A DNA stretch of 64,000 nucleotides from Candidatus Electrothrix gigas. Lineage in GTDB: Bacteria > Desulfobacterota > Desulfobulbia > Desulfobulbales > Desulfobulbaceae. Location: the NCBI GenBank assembly GCA_022766165.1, contig QYLO01000001.1, forward strand, positions 97,490-161,489. The letters are read 5' to 3'. The notes beneath the pieces are model-generated. The model was not told where the DNA came from. It ran no database searches and was given only the letters and a program-made list of their open reading frames with translations. Made by a program: the position numbers and the translations under genes. Below, piece by piece: positions 16,731 to 26,746 of this stretch; the first letter of the stretch is position 1, and each line of letters opens with the position of its first letter.

Positions 16731-18329
16731 ATGAAACCTCTTGCACAGCTTTCCAGACAACTCCCAGACCCTGCTACTCTTGAGGAACTGGCAAACAAAC
16801 TGAAACAAAAATATACTGTTCAGGATACTCCTACACAAACCACAAATCTCAACTTTTACGATAGCTTTGATTGGCGTCTTTACTCCAAGGATATCCTCTG
16901 CTTTGAGCAACACAACAGACTGTATCTGACAGATCTGATTGGTTGCGAGCTGACTCCTTCTCTGCCTCTTGCTGGCAAGAAGATAAGATTTCACCAAGAA
17001 CTCCCTGTGTCAGCATTGCAAGAGAAGATTAAACCTCTTTTGGAGATGCGAGCCTTGCTCCTACAAAGCAGTTTTTCTCAAACTACATGGCAACTTCGTA
17101 TTTTAAATAAGGATGAAAAAACCGTTGTCATGATAACCTGTTCTGAACGATATGAAGCAGGTCAACAGGATAAGCAGAATGAGCAACAGGATGAGCAGCC
17201 GATCTGCTCTGTTCGATTGCAGGAGGTGCGTGGCTATGAAAAATGGTTTCAACGAGTGGAACAGGATCTGCAAGAGTTTGGCATCCCCATGCCCTGTACC
17301 AAAGAACAGGAGCTAAAAATTGCGCTGGCAGGCAAGGGACGTACTCCCAAGGACTACACCTCAAAGTTCTCTGTTATGCTCAAGCCAGAGATGGATGGAC
17401 TAACAGCGACAAAGGCTATATATCGTGATCTCTTGACCACTATGCAGGCAAATGAACAGGGTATTCTGGATGATTTGGACAGCGAATTTCTGCATGATTT
17501 TCGGGTAGCTATCCGACGAACCCGCTCCGGTCTGAGCATGTTAAAAAAGGTGATGGAACCAGACATCACGGCTCGTTTTGCACAGGATTTTCGTCATCTC
17601 GGTAAGATCACTGGGCCAGTACGGGATCTTGATGTGTATCTGCTCATGGAAGAGGATTACAAGGCCCGCCTGCCTGAGCATCTGCAAAAGGGACTTCGCT
17701 ATTTTTTTGATGATTTGGCAGCACAGCGAACAGAGGAACAGGCAAAACTGGTCAAAGCTCTGCGCTCTTCAGAGTATACAACCATCATCAATGACTGGGA
17801 AGAATATCTCAAAAAAGAGAATAATACAGAGGATACTGAGGGCGCTGAAAAGGCTACACAGCCTACAGAAAAGCCTCCAAAGGCTGCCAAGCGTATTGAC
17901 AAGATAGCAAACACCATTATCCAGAAACGCTTTCAACGGGTTCTCAGAGATGGCCAGGCCATTACTCCTGACTCACCAGATGAGAGTCTGCATCGTCTCC
18001 GCATTCAGGGAAAAAAGTTGCGCTACAGCCTAGAATTTTTCAGCTCCCTCTATCCTTCCAAGGAGATGAAGTATCTTATCAAACAGCTAAAGAATCTGCA
18101 AAATAATCTTGGGCTGTTCAATGACCTCTCTGTGCAACAGGACATGCTAAACGCCTATCTTGACGAACTCAAGCCGAATTCTACTAAGTCCCAACAAATA
18201 AGTGCTGCTATTGGTGGCTTACTGACCAATCTCTATCATGAACAGCAACAGGTTCGCTGTGAATTTGAAGAAACGTTTCGCTGCTTTTCCTCGGGAGAAA
18301 ACATCTCCTTGTATGAAAAAATTATATGA
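16731..18329 (+). CDS. CHAD domain protein with degenerate CYTH-like N-terminus
   Basis: The 532-residue protein has an N-terminal part (about 1-200) carrying NFYDSFDWRLYSKD, a relic of the CYTH/ThTPase fold's YYDTFDWRL motif. A C-terminal CHAD domain (about 225-520) has FLHDFRVAIRRTRSGL, GPVRDLDVYL and LHRLRIQGKKLRYSLEF. CHAD domains are basic helical bundles that bind polyphosphate, often on polyphosphate granules. An Asp/Glu-rich insert (about 355-385) interrupts the helices. The start follows CAGGAAC. A ParA-type ATPase follows 99 bp later, which suggests a granule-positioning partner. Confidence 0.88.
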   Translation: MKPLAQLSRQLPDPATLEELANKLKQKYTVQDTPTQTTNLNFYDSFDWRLYSKDILCFEQHNRLYLTDLIGCELTPSLPLAGKKIRFHQELPVSALQEKIKPLLEMRALLLQSSFSQTTWQLRILNKDEKTVVMITCSERYEAGQQDKQNEQQDEQPICSVRLQEVRGYEKWFQRVEQDLQEFGIPMPCTKEQELKIALAGKGRTPKDYTSKFSVMLKPEMDGLTATKAIYRDLLTTMQANEQGILDDLDSEFLHDFRVAIRRTRSGLSMLKKVMEPDITARFAQDFRHLGKITGPVRDLDVYLLMEEDYKARLPEHLQKGLRYFFDDLAAQRTEEQAKLVKALRSSEYTTIINDWEEYLKKENNTEDTEGAEKATQPTEKPPKAAKRIDKIANTIIQKRFQRVLRDGQAITPDSPDESLHRLRIQGKKLRYSLEFFSSLYPSKEMKYLIKQLKNLQNNLGLFNDLSVQQDMLNAYLDELKPNSTKSQQISAAIGGLLTNLYHEQQQVRCEFEETFRCFSSGENISLYEKII

Positions 18330-18428
18330 ACGTATCAACTTGTATTTTTTGCGGTCTTTTCAGTTATTGACATCAGAGGACATCTTGGTTCAATAACCTC
18401 TTCCTTTCCCCATTTCTGAGGAATTATC

Positions 18429-19178
18429 ATGGCAATCATTGCTATTTATAATATCAAAGGCGGTGTTGGCAAAACCGCTACATCGGTTAATCTCTCCTAT
18501 ATGTCGGCTGCAACAGGCAACAACACCTTGCTCTGTGATCTTGATCCCCAGGGATCGTCGAGTTATTACTTCCGGGTCAAATCGAAAAAAAAGTTCACAG
18601 CCGAGCTTTTTCTTGAGGGAGGCAACAGTTTGGAACGAAGTATTCGTGGGACGGATTATGAAAAATTAGATATCCTGCCAGCGGATTTTTCCTATCGTAA
18701 TCTGGATATAACCCTTAACCACATGAAAAAATCAAAAAAACGGCTGAAACAGATTGTTGATCCCTTAAAAAAGGACTATGAACATATCTTTCTTGATTGC
18801 CCGCCTAATATCACCCTGCTTTCAGAAAATATTTTTTACGCAGCAGATATGGTACTGATTCCCTTTATTCCCACGACGCTCTCCAGGCTGTCCTTTGCCA
18901 AGCTCTTAGATTTTTTCAAAGAAACTAATATCAAAAAAGAAAAACTCTTTGTTGTCTTTTCCATGGTTGAAAGTAGAAAGAATATTCATCGGGACACGAT
19001 GCAGCGTTTTCAGGGCAGGAAACGGATTCTCAACACCTTTATTCCCTATGTGACAGATATTGAAAAGATGGGCATCTATCGCCAACCAGTTCCAGCCCAT
19101 CAGCCTAATTCAAGAGCCGGGAAAATTTATGCCAATCTTTGGCAGGAAATTGAGGCCGAGCTGCTTGGACTGCAATAA
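18429..19178 (+). CDS. ParA/MinD-type ATPase
   Basis: The 249-residue protein has the deviant Walker A KGGVGKT at residues 10-16 and DLDPQGSSSYYF with the switch Asp. HIFLDCPPNITLLSENIFYAAD is the Walker B region, split here by the reading of adjacent motifs. It lacks an N-terminal DNA-binding domain and has no parB or parS neighbour, so it is not a chromosome or plasmid Par system in the usual sense. Orphan ParA proteins position protein or granule cargos. The neighbouring CHAD gene is the obvious candidate partner. GAGGAATT lies 5 nt before the ATG. Confidence 0.87.
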   Translation: MAIIAIYNIKGGVGKTATSVNLSYMSAATGNNTLLCDLDPQGSSSYYFRVKSKKKFTAELFLEGGNSLERSIRGTDYEKLDILPADFSYRNLDITLNHMKKSKKRLKQIVDPLKKDYEHIFLDCPPNITLLSENIFYAADMVLIPFIPTTLSRLSFAKLLDFFKETNIKKEKLFVVFSMVESRKNIHRDTMQRFQGRKRILNTFIPYVTDIEKMGIYRQPVPAHQPNSRAGKIYANLWQEIEAELLGLQ

Positions 19179-19192
19179 GAGCATGATTATAT

Positions 19193-19224
19193 CCATCAGG
19201 GTGATCTTATAATTGCCCTGATGG
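19193..19224 (+). terminator. Hairpin terminator after parA-like gene
   Basis: Perfect 9-bp stem CCATCAGGG/CCCTGATGG with a 14-nt loop, 15 bp after the stop codon. The trailing tract is only TTTCCCTT, so the terminator may be moderate. Confidence 0.6.
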
Positions 19225-19663
19225 TTTCCCTTCTCGCCTTCTTCTTGATATTTCTCCCTATTTTACCCCTGATCCGGCATTGGTGGTGATTGCGCATCCG
19301 TGATGCACGACGGTCATTTCCGAACCTGACCATACCGCATCCGAAGTCTTTGCCGTCCAGATGGGACAGAAACAACTTGACAAGCTCTGCGGGGGGTAGG
19401 TTAATTCTTGTAATTAAGGAGATCGTTTCTGCCCAATGCAACACCCATAAAAGGACATCAAATCAAATAAAAATAAATCGGTTTCCTTTTTTGTTTTCCA
19501 AAAAACTCTTTGAAAAAAAGGGAAAAGATACATATAATATAATATTTATAAAATTATTTTCCTCCTTCGTGGTGAAGGGTGGGGATACATATTCTTTTTT
19601 ATATTGTGCAATCAACACAATCTTATAATTTTCCGTCGTCAGATGGTAACCTAATAGTAACTA
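19225..19663. other. Intergenic region upstream of glgB
   Basis: About 440 bp. The first part is GC-richer and has a minus-strand frame (19196-19444) without recognisable homology. The second part is very AT-rich, with a GTAACTAAT motif repeated at about 19645-19670 close to the glgB start. No RNA gene or clear promoter is seen. Confidence 0.45.
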
Positions 19664-21613
19664 ATGGTAACTAATATACAGAACTCTATGAAAGCAAATC
19701 GTTGTCAAGGAATCGCTGCCCCTGCAAGCTGGCTCGGAGATCTGGACAAATACCTGTTCGGCGAAGGCACCCATGAACGTGCCTATGAAAAACTCGGTGC
19801 CCATCTGATCACCTTTGACGGACAAGAGGGTGTGGTGTTTTCTGTCTGGGCCCCCAATGCCCAACAGGTTGCTCTTATCGGTGATTTTAATGCATGGGAT
19901 GATACAGTCTGCCCCATGCACCCCAGCAGTGGCGGAATATGGTCTCTCTTTCTGCCAGGGTTGACAGAACATGCAGTGTATAAATATCGCATCACCACAC
20001 AGCGTAACGAGCAGTTTGACAAGTCTGATCCCTACGGCTTTGCAATGGAGCTTCGCCCCAACACAGGTTCTGTGGTCAGTGATCTGGACAGCTACCAGTG
20101 GCAGGATGAAGAATGGCTCAATGAACGAGCGCAACGCCAGTCTTTAAACAGCCCCATTTCTATTTATGAGCTTCATCTTGGATCTTGGCGCAGAGAGCCG
20201 GACAAAAAATGGGGAAGCCGGTATCTCACCTACCAAGAGCTTGCTGAACAGCTTATTCCTTACATTTTGAAGATGGGCTATACGCATATTGAACTCCTGC
20301 CCATTGCTGAATACCCCTTTGATGGCTCTTGGGGCTATCAGGTGCTGGGCTTTTTTGCCCCGACCAGTCGCTACGGCACACCCCAGGATTTCATGTATTT
20401 TATAGATCAATGCCATCAGCATAATATTGGTGTGATCCTGGATTGGGTTCCAGCTCATTTTCCCAAGGACGGCTCTGGACTAAATTACTTTGATGGCACC
20501 CATCTCTATGCTCATGCAGATCCCCGCCAAGGTGAGCATCAGGATTGGGGGACGATGATTTTTAACTACGGTCGCAACGAGGTTCGCTCCTTTCTCATCT
20601 CTAATGCGCTGTTTTGGATTGATAAATATCATATTGATGGGCTGCGAGTTGATGCAGTGGCCTCTATGCTCTATCTTGATTACTCTCGGGAAGCAGGGCA
20701 ATGGCTGCCCAATAAATACGGGGGCCGAGAAAATCTTGATGCAATCAGTTTTCTCCGCAAAACCAACGAGGTGGTTCATGGGATTTATCCGGGAGTCCTA
20801 ACCATTGCTGAGGAGTCCACCTCTTGGCCTATGGTTTCCCGTCCAACCTGGTTGGGCGGCTTAGGCTTTAGCCTGAAATGGAACATGGGCTGGATGCATG
20901 ATACCCTGAGCTATATGCAGCATGATCCCATTCATCGCCGTTTTCATCATCAGGAGATGACCTTTGGTATGCTCTACGCCTTTCAGGAAAACTTTACCCT
21001 GCCCATTTCCCATGACGAGGTCGTGCATGGAAAGGGTTCTCTGATAAATAAGATGGCTGGTGATGAATGGCAGAAGTTTGCCAACCTTCGAGCATACCTT
21101 GGCTTTATGTGGGGATATTCAGGGAAAAAACTTCTCTTTATGGGCTGTGAATTTGGGCAATGGCAGGAGTGGAATCACGACAAAGCACTTGAATGGGATT
21201 CTCTTAAGGCAAGCTCTCACAAAGGGGTACAACAGTATGTTGCTGATCTGAACAAAGTCTATACAAGCGAGCCAGCACTGTATGAAAACGACAATGAATG
21301 GTCTGGTTTTTCTTGGATAAATGCCAATGACTCAGACAACTCTATTTTTTCATTTATCCGCAAGGCAAAAAAAACTGATGACTTTCTTGTTGTAATCTGT
21401 AATTTTACCCCGGTAATACGTGAAAAATACCGTATCGGTGTACCGCAGGGCGGTCAATACCAAGAAATTATCAACAGCGACCTGACAGTTTACCAAGGTA
21501 GCGGTGTGTGCAACAACGAGCTGCATACAGTCCCCGAGCAAGCCTACAGCATGGAACACTCCCTTCTGCTGACCTTGCCTCCTCTGGCAACCCTGATTAT
21601 AAAACCGGTCTAA
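19664..21613 (+). CDS. glgB: 1,4-alpha-glucan branching enzyme
   Basis: The enzyme makes alpha-1,6 branches in glycogen. The 649-residue GH13 protein has the N-terminal CBM48 ([21 protein letters not shown]), then [12 protein letters not shown] and the barrel motifs. Catalytic residues are Asp330 in DGLRVDAV, Glu383 in LTIAEES and the stabiliser Asp451 in [13 protein letters not shown]. The start is uncertain: ATG 19664 or ATG 19688 (MKANRCQG), neither with a good ribosome site. No other glycogen genes are adjacent. It follows the CHAD-ParA pair and precedes the OmpA coiled-coil gene by 53 bp. A polyphosphate/glycogen storage theme is possible but inferred. Confidence 0.93.
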   Translation: MVTNIQNSMKANRCQGIAAPASWLGDLDKYLFGEGTHERAYEKLGAHLITFDGQEGVVFSVWAPNAQQVALIGDFNAWDDTVCPMHPSSGGIWSLFLPGLTEHAVYKYRITTQRNEQFDKSDPYGFAMELRPNTGSVVSDLDSYQWQDEEWLNERAQRQSLNSPISIYELHLGSWRREPDKKWGSRYLTYQELAEQLIPYILKMGYTHIELLPIAEYPFDGSWGYQVLGFFAPTSRYGTPQDFMYFIDQCHQHNIGVILDWVPAHFPKDGSGLNYFDGTHLYAHADPRQGEHQDWGTMIFNYGRNEVRSFLISNALFWIDKYHIDGLRVDAVASMLYLDYSREAGQWLPNKYGGRENLDAISFLRKTNEVVHGIYPGVLTIAEESTSWPMVSRPTWLGGLGFSLKWNMGWMHDTLSYMQHDPIHRRFHHQEMTFGMLYAFQENFTLPISHDEVVHGKGSLINKMAGDEWQKFANLRAYLGFMWGYSGKKLLFMGCEFGQWQEWNHDKALEWDSLKASSHKGVQQYVADLNKVYTSEPALYENDNEWSGFSWINANDSDNSIFSFIRKAKKTDDFLVVICNFTPVIREKYRIGVPQGGQYQEIINSDLTVYQGSGVCNNELHTVPEQAYSMEHSLLLTLPPLATLIIKPV

Positions 21614-21666
21614 TAATAACCAGATACTTTTCTCATCTTCAACCAATTGAACGTATAGGCTCTGCT

Positions 21667-24600
21667 ATGAAATTCATGCAAAAAATAACACCGCGTATGG
21701 CGCTTTTTATCTCGCTCGCTATCCTGCTTTATATTGCTCTTGCAAGTTACTCTGCCCAGGGTGGACAACAACATCAAGATGAAATACAAGGCATTAAAAG
21801 TGTTGAAGATGTTGAGTGTAGTAAACATCAGCAGCATGAGAACCAGCAACATGCAGAGTTGCAAAGAGTAGAGGCGGATGCCCCTGTCCAGCACCAGCAG
21901 ATAGCTTTTACTGGTGCTGTTACTGATAATGCTGTTGCTGATAAGGTTGCTGATAAGGAAAGTGAAAAACCAGAGGAAACGGTTACTCTTCAGAAGCTGA
22001 AAAAAGCTGAATCCCATATTCAGCAGCTTGAGGAGCAGTTGACCGATGCCAATAACAAGCTCATAACCAGTGAACAAGAGCTGCAACAACAAAAAAAGCT
22101 ACTTACTGAGATACAGGAACAACGCGCAGTTGATCTGCATAAAATTGCCCAATTAGAAAAGAGGCAGCAACAGAAGATTGAACAGATTGAGAAAAAAGAG
22201 CAAAAGATTAATGAGATCAAGGGACAGCTCTTTCGATCCAGAGTTCAGCTTGCTGAGGCCACTACCAAACTTTCTATTGCCAACAATGCTGTAGAAAAAG
22301 CGCAAATAAAAGCGGAGGTTATGCTGCAATATGGCAAAGAAAAAGACCGTCTGCTGGCACCTTCTCAGCAAAAGGCAGCAACCTTAGAGCAACAGTTCAA
22401 AAGCCAACAGGCCCAGGTGAAAAAACTTTCTCTTGCACTTGTAGCTGCTCGTCAAGAGATTACAACAGCCAGACAAGAGAGTCAACAACTGGCACAGCAG
22501 GTTACTGCTTTAAAGACAGCCGAAAAGGCTGGACAAAAAAAAATTGCCGAACTAAAAGATCGGTTGCAGCAAAGCAAGCAGGAGATTACAACAACCAGAC
22601 AAGAGAGTCAACAACTGGCACAGCAGGTTACTGCTTTAAAGACAGCCGAAAAGGCTGGACAAGAAAAAATTGCAACGCTGTACGACCAGTTGCAAAAGAG
22701 TGAACGCGAACAACAGGCGCAACAGATTGCCTTTTATGCGCAGACAGATGTCCTGATACAACTTCAGGATCAGTTAAAACAACTGTTAAAAGAACGAAAG
22801 AAGCTTATTGGCAAGATCAGTATCCTCGACAAGGCCCTTGAAGAACAACAGGATCGTAAAGTTGCGCATTTTGAACAAGAAAAACAAAGTCTCAGTAAAA
22901 AAATAATCAAGCTTACCGAGTTAATTACAGAAAAAGGGCAGAAGCTCAAACAGCAGAAAACACTTTTACAAGAGGCTGCTGACCAAATTACTACGCTGCA
23001 AAAAAATGAGAAAAAGCTTCAGTTCAAGACCCAAGCCTTATTACAGTATGGCAAAGAACAAGAAGAGCAGTTAGCTCCTTTTCAACAGAAGCTTGTAACC
23101 CTGCAAAAACAGCTTGAGGAAAAACAACAGTATCTTGTTGCCACACAACAGAAACTCAAGAACCATACAGTTAATAAAGAAAAACTGGTTAACCAAATTG
23201 CCAGCCTGAAAGAATCCGTAACTGTTCAGACTCAAAAGACGGAAAAATTGGCCCAAGAACTTGCTCTGGCAAAATCCTCTATCAGGAAACTGACAAAGGC
23301 AAAAAAAGCCAACAGGGCAACACTGGCAGATGCGCAGACCCAGCTTAATCAGTTGACAGCAGAACGAAATAAACTTGCTCACGAAATCAAAGTCTTGCAT
23401 AAAACATTTAAAGAGCAAGAGAATCGTAATCTTGTAACTGCTGGAAAAGAGAAGCGAAATTTTGTCGATAAAATAGCCAACCTTACCGAGTTAATCACAG
23501 GAAAAGGGCAAAAGCTCAGAAAAAAGAAAACGCTCTTACAGGAGGCCAATGTCCAGATTGCGGCTCTGCAAGAGGCTGAAAAAAAGTTGCAACTCAAAAC
23601 CGAGGCATTGCTGAAATACGGGAATGAAAAAGAAGAGCAGTTGGCTGCTGCGCAACAACAGATTGTTTTCCTGCAACAACAGCTTGAAGAAAAAGCTCAT
23701 AAGGCACTGTTGGCAAACACGCAGGTTCAGCTCAACCAGTTGACAGCAGAGCGCAATGAACTTGCTCAAGAGGTCAAATTCTTGCAAACTGCTCTTGAAA
23801 AACAGGCAAAACAAGATCTCACAGGCAAGATAGTCAAACTAACCGAGTTGATGACAGATAAGCAAAAGAAACTCGAACAAAAGGAAACACTTTTACAGGA
23901 GGCCAATACCCACATCACTACCCTGCAAGAGTCTGAGAAAAAACTTCAGCTTAAAATTCAGGCATTGCAGGAATACGGTAAAGAAAAAGAAAAGATGCTA
24001 GTCCCTTCTCAAAAACAGATTGCGACCCTGCAGATGCAGATGCAGGAACAACAAGAAAATTTTGCAGCCACGCAACAGGAACTTGAACAGAGTACTACCA
24101 AGGGAAAAGAGCTGGTTCAACAGGTTGCCAGCCAAAAAAAAGAAGCGCAAAGGTTGAGCAAGGAACTTGCTGAGGCAACAGCCTCAGTTGACAAGCTTAC
24201 CGCTGAACTGACGCAAACGCAGGCATCTTTAGAGATGGCCAAAACAGAGCTGGCAGCTATCCAAAAGAAGAAACAGGCTGTCCAACAGCGTCTTACAGGC
24301 AAAGATGAAGAGCTGACCGTTATCAGAGCTGAGGTTAAGCGATTAACAGCAGAACTTGCCGATCAAAAAACAAAAAATAACGAGCTAACACAACAGCAGG
24401 CAAACCTGGCCACGGAACTGCAAGCTGCCAAGACAAAAGAGACGAAACTGAGCCAGCAGCTCGAAACAACAAAAAAAGAGTTGACCGTAGCCACAACATC
24501 CGCTGATGAGGCAAAGACATCTGTTCTTACTGCTCAGGAAAAGATTGCAGCCTTAGAAGCACAACTTACTGAAAAGGAGACAGCCCAGACTGCTGCTCAG

Positions 24601-25902
24601 AAAAAATCTGCTGCCCTAGAGGCACAGGTTGCTGAACTCCTGCCCTTACAAGAGCAACTGCACACCTCTCAAGAGGAGGTTGCCGTCCTAGAGGCCGAAC
24701 TGGCAAACACCGAGGGGTTGCAAAGCCAACTGACAGCCAATCAGGAAAAAATAACTGCTTTGGAAGGTCAACTTGCTGCCCTGCCTGGCACGGCTGAGGA
24801 ATTTAAAGCTATGCAGGAAAAGGTTACAGCTCTAGAGGCAGATCTTGTGCAGGCACAAAATCAGGCAAATCAGTTAGCTGTTGCACAGAAAAAGGCTACT
24901 GCCCTAGAGGCACAGGTTGCTGAACTCCAGAAGGAGATGGAGACACTTGAGCAGCACAAAGAAAGAGTGGCCTCTTTAACAGAAGAGCTGAAACAATCCA
25001 AACGTAAGGTGGAAGAACTTACTGCTGCTGGTAAAGAAAAAGAAAAATTAGCAACCGAACTTGCCAAGACGCAGGAAAAACTCACTGCTGTAACAGCGGC
25101 CAACAAGACCAACAAGACCACAGAGCTTGAAAAACAGCTCAAGACCTTACAGGAAAGTCTGCAAGAAAAAGAACAGGCACTGACCGCCAAGAGCCAAGCC
25201 CTTGCAGAGAGCCAAGCCCTTGCAGAGAGCCAGGCTGCTTTGGAACAACAGGCCAATACAGCGGTACAGGCAGAAGAGGCACAAAAAAATGCTGAACAGT
25301 TATCGGTTGAGTTGGCAACCTCACAAGAGCAGTTGACCGGTTTACAGACAAAGATCAAAGAGTTGGAGCAAGAAGTAGCCACGTTAAAAGAACAGCTCAA
25401 GCAACAGGTTGTACAGAGTACAGAGGATACACAAGAACCTAGTACTGGTACTCCGATTGCGGTTCAACAGGTTCAACAGGACTTGGCAGATCAGGATAAT
25501 GAGGACAATCAGGATATAGCTGGATTGGATACTGACCGTGATGGTCAGGTTGACGACACGATCATTCTCTCTGGTGTCAACTTTACCGTAGGTACAGCTC
25601 GACTGACTCAAGAGGCAAGGGATAGCCTAACAGTAACCGCAGAACTCCTCAAACGACATGCGATAAATCGACGTTTTGAGGTTGCTGGTTATACCGACAG
25701 TAGAGGTCGCCCAAGTAGGAATCAGGAAATATCTGAGCAACGGGCTGAGGCTGTCCGGAACTTTTTGATTACGCAAGGAGTTGCAGCAGATATGTTGATA
25801 AGCAGGGGATATGGTGAGGATAACCCCATTGCAAGCAATAGTACCCAAACAGGACGTGCTATGAATCGGCGGGTGGAGCTGCATCAAATAGTGACAGAGT
25901 AG
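21667..25902 (+). CDS. Giant coiled-coil protein with C-terminal OmpA domain
   Basis: From ATG 21667 the protein has 1411 residues: an N-terminal membrane helix or signal anchor (MALFISLAILLYIALASY), about 1200 residues of near-continuous heptad coiled coil rich in Gln, Glu, Lys and Ala, a calcium-like DTDRDGQVDD loop, and a C-terminal OmpA peptidoglycan-binding domain (FEVAGYTDSRGRPSRNQEIS, RGYGEDNPIASN, MNRRVEL). It could span from the inner membrane to the cell wall, like a long strut. Internal repeats at DNA level show expansion by duplication. The open frame extends to 21508, but 21667 restores the anchor. Function unknown. Confidence 0.8.
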   Translation: MKFMQKITPRMALFISLAILLYIALASYSAQGGQQHQDEIQGIKSVEDVECSKHQQHENQQHAELQRVEADAPVQHQQIAFTGAVTDNAVADKVADKESEKPEETVTLQKLKKAESHIQQLEEQLTDANNKLITSEQELQQQKKLLTEIQEQRAVDLHKIAQLEKRQQQKIEQIEKKEQKINEIKGQLFRSRVQLAEATTKLSIANNAVEKAQIKAEVMLQYGKEKDRLLAPSQQKAATLEQQFKSQQAQVKKLSLALVAARQEITTARQESQQLAQQVTALKTAEKAGQKKIAELKDRLQQSKQEITTTRQESQQLAQQVTALKTAEKAGQEKIATLYDQLQKSEREQQAQQIAFYAQTDVLIQLQDQLKQLLKERKKLIGKISILDKALEEQQDRKVAHFEQEKQSLSKKIIKLTELITEKGQKLKQQKTLLQEAADQITTLQKNEKKLQFKTQALLQYGKEQEEQLAPFQQKLVTLQKQLEEKQQYLVATQQKLKNHTVNKEKLVNQIASLKESVTVQTQKTEKLAQELALAKSSIRKLTKAKKANRATLADAQTQLNQLTAERNKLAHEIKVLHKTFKEQENRNLVTAGKEKRNFVDKIANLTELITGKGQKLRKKKTLLQEANVQIAALQEAEKKLQLKTEALLKYGNEKEEQLAAAQQQIVFLQQQLEEKAHKALLANTQVQLNQLTAERNELAQEVKFLQTALEKQAKQDLTGKIVKLTELMTDKQKKLEQKETLLQEANTHITTLQESEKKLQLKIQALQEYGKEKEKMLVPSQKQIATLQMQMQEQQENFAATQQELEQSTTKGKELVQQVASQKKEAQRLSKELAEATASVDKLTAELTQTQASLEMAKTELAAIQKKKQAVQQRLTGKDEELTVIRAEVKRLTAELADQKTKNNELTQQQANLATELQAAKTKETKLSQQLETTKKELTVATTSADEAKTSVLTAQEKIAALEAQLTEKETAQTAAQKKSAALEAQVAELLPLQEQLHTSQEEVAVLEAELANTEGLQSQLTANQEKITALEGQLAALPGTAEEFKAMQEKVTALEADLVQAQNQANQLAVAQKKATALEAQVAELQKEMETLEQHKERVASLTEELKQSKRKVEELTAAGKEKEKLATELAKTQEKLTAVTAANKTNKTTELEKQLKTLQESLQEKEQALTAKSQALAESQALAESQAALEQQANTAVQAEEAQKNAEQLSVELATSQEQLTGLQTKIKELEQEVATLKEQLKQQVVQSTEDTQEPSTGTPIAVQQVQQDLADQDNEDNQDIAGLDTDRDGQVDDTIILSGVNFTVGTARLTQEARDSLTVTAELLKRHAINRRFEVAGYTDSRGRPSRNQEISEQRAEAVRNFLITQGVAADMLISRGYGEDNPIASNSTQTGRAMNRRVELHQIVTE
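22456..22662 (+). repeat. 81-bp near-identical repeat, 126-bp period
   Basis: Positions 22456-22536 and 22582-22662 are identical except for one base, giving a 42-residue period in the coiled coil (units around QESQQLAQQVTALKTAEKAG). A second, 18-bp tandem duplication lies at about 25195-25228 in the same gene. Weaker related units recur across 22900-24000 (for example TLLQEA and LLQYG modules). Confidence 0.9.
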
Positions 25903-25957
25903 CAAATAGTTACGCAAGAGGCAATTTATTACACCAGATTGTTGCGCCGGATTTTTT

Positions 25958-26746
25958 TTAAACAGCCTGCTTGCCGGTCCGATACTCATGACAAAATTCT
26001 GCGTCATAGAGCTTAGAAGTCGCTGTGGAATCATCAGACAAGGCCCGTCCCACCACAATCATGGCGGTCTTACGAATGGCTGATGCCTTCACCCGATCTG
26101 CAATATTTGCCAGAGTTCCTTGAACAATATGCTGATCCGGCCAGGATGCCTTTTTCACCACGGCAATGGGAGTCTCTTGAGGATACCCGCCTGCTATCAG
26201 CTCATCCACTACTGTGTCGATCATGGAGACTGAGAGAAAGATACACAGAGATGCCTGGATTGCAGCCAACTTGCGCAGGGACTCCTGCTCTGGTACTGGA
26301 GTACGACCGGCCTGCCGGGTGAAAATCACGGTCTGCGTGACCTCTGGCACAGTCAGTTCCGTCTGGAGGGCTGCTGCTGCTGCTAAGGCCGAGCTCACAC
26401 CAGGCACCACCTCATAGGGAATGTTTTGAGCAGTGAGCCGCTGCATCTGTTCCCGAATTGCCCCGTACAGAGCCGGATCTCCGGTATGAAGGCGTACAGC
26501 TTTTTTCCCTGCCTGCGCAGTCGCAATCAAGACAGCAAGCACCTCATCCAGCGTCATGCCAGCGGAATCATACATCTCAGCCTCTACCCCTTGAAGCAGA
26601 GCTGGGTTGACCAAGCTGCCTGCATAGACAATCACATCGGCTTCATCCAATAAACGTCGTCCCTTGAGGGTGATCAGCTCGGGATCACCGGGACCGGCTC
26701 CAAGAAAGACAACTGGTGTGGGTGTGTTCATGATTGGGATCGGCAT
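25958..26746 (-). CDS. cbiF: Cobalt-precorrin-4 / precorrin-4 C11-methyltransferase
   Basis: It transfers a methyl group from SAM to C-11 of the corrin precursor. The 262-residue protein has VVFLGAGPGDPELITLKG (SAM-binding loop), YAGSLVNPALL, RLHTGDPALYGAI, YEVVPGVSSALAAAA and TVIFTRQAGRTPVPE, the last two diagnostic of CbiF/CobM. ATG 26746 overlaps the cbiL stop as TAATG, so translation is coupled. It is the last gene of the minus-strand trio with cbiL and the cobL-type gene and converges on the OmpA coiled-coil gene. Confidence 0.94.
   Translation of the reverse strand: MPIPIMNTPTPVVFLGAGPGDPELITLKGRRLLDEADVIVYAGSLVNPALLQGVEAEMYDSAGMTLDEVLAVLIATAQAGKKAVRLHTGDPALYGAIREQMQRLTAQNIPYEVVPGVSSALAAAAALQTELTVPEVTQTVIFTRQAGRTPVPEQESLRKLAAIQASLCIFLSVSMIDTVVDELIAGGYPQETPIAVVKKASWPDQHIVQGTLANIADRVKASAIRKTAMIVVGRALSDDSTATSKLYDAEFCHEYRTGKQAV

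Noticed and set aside
19196..19444. 82-codon minus-strand frame upstream of glgB
   Set aside because: No recognisable motif and overlaps the hairpin terminator region; judged noncoding.
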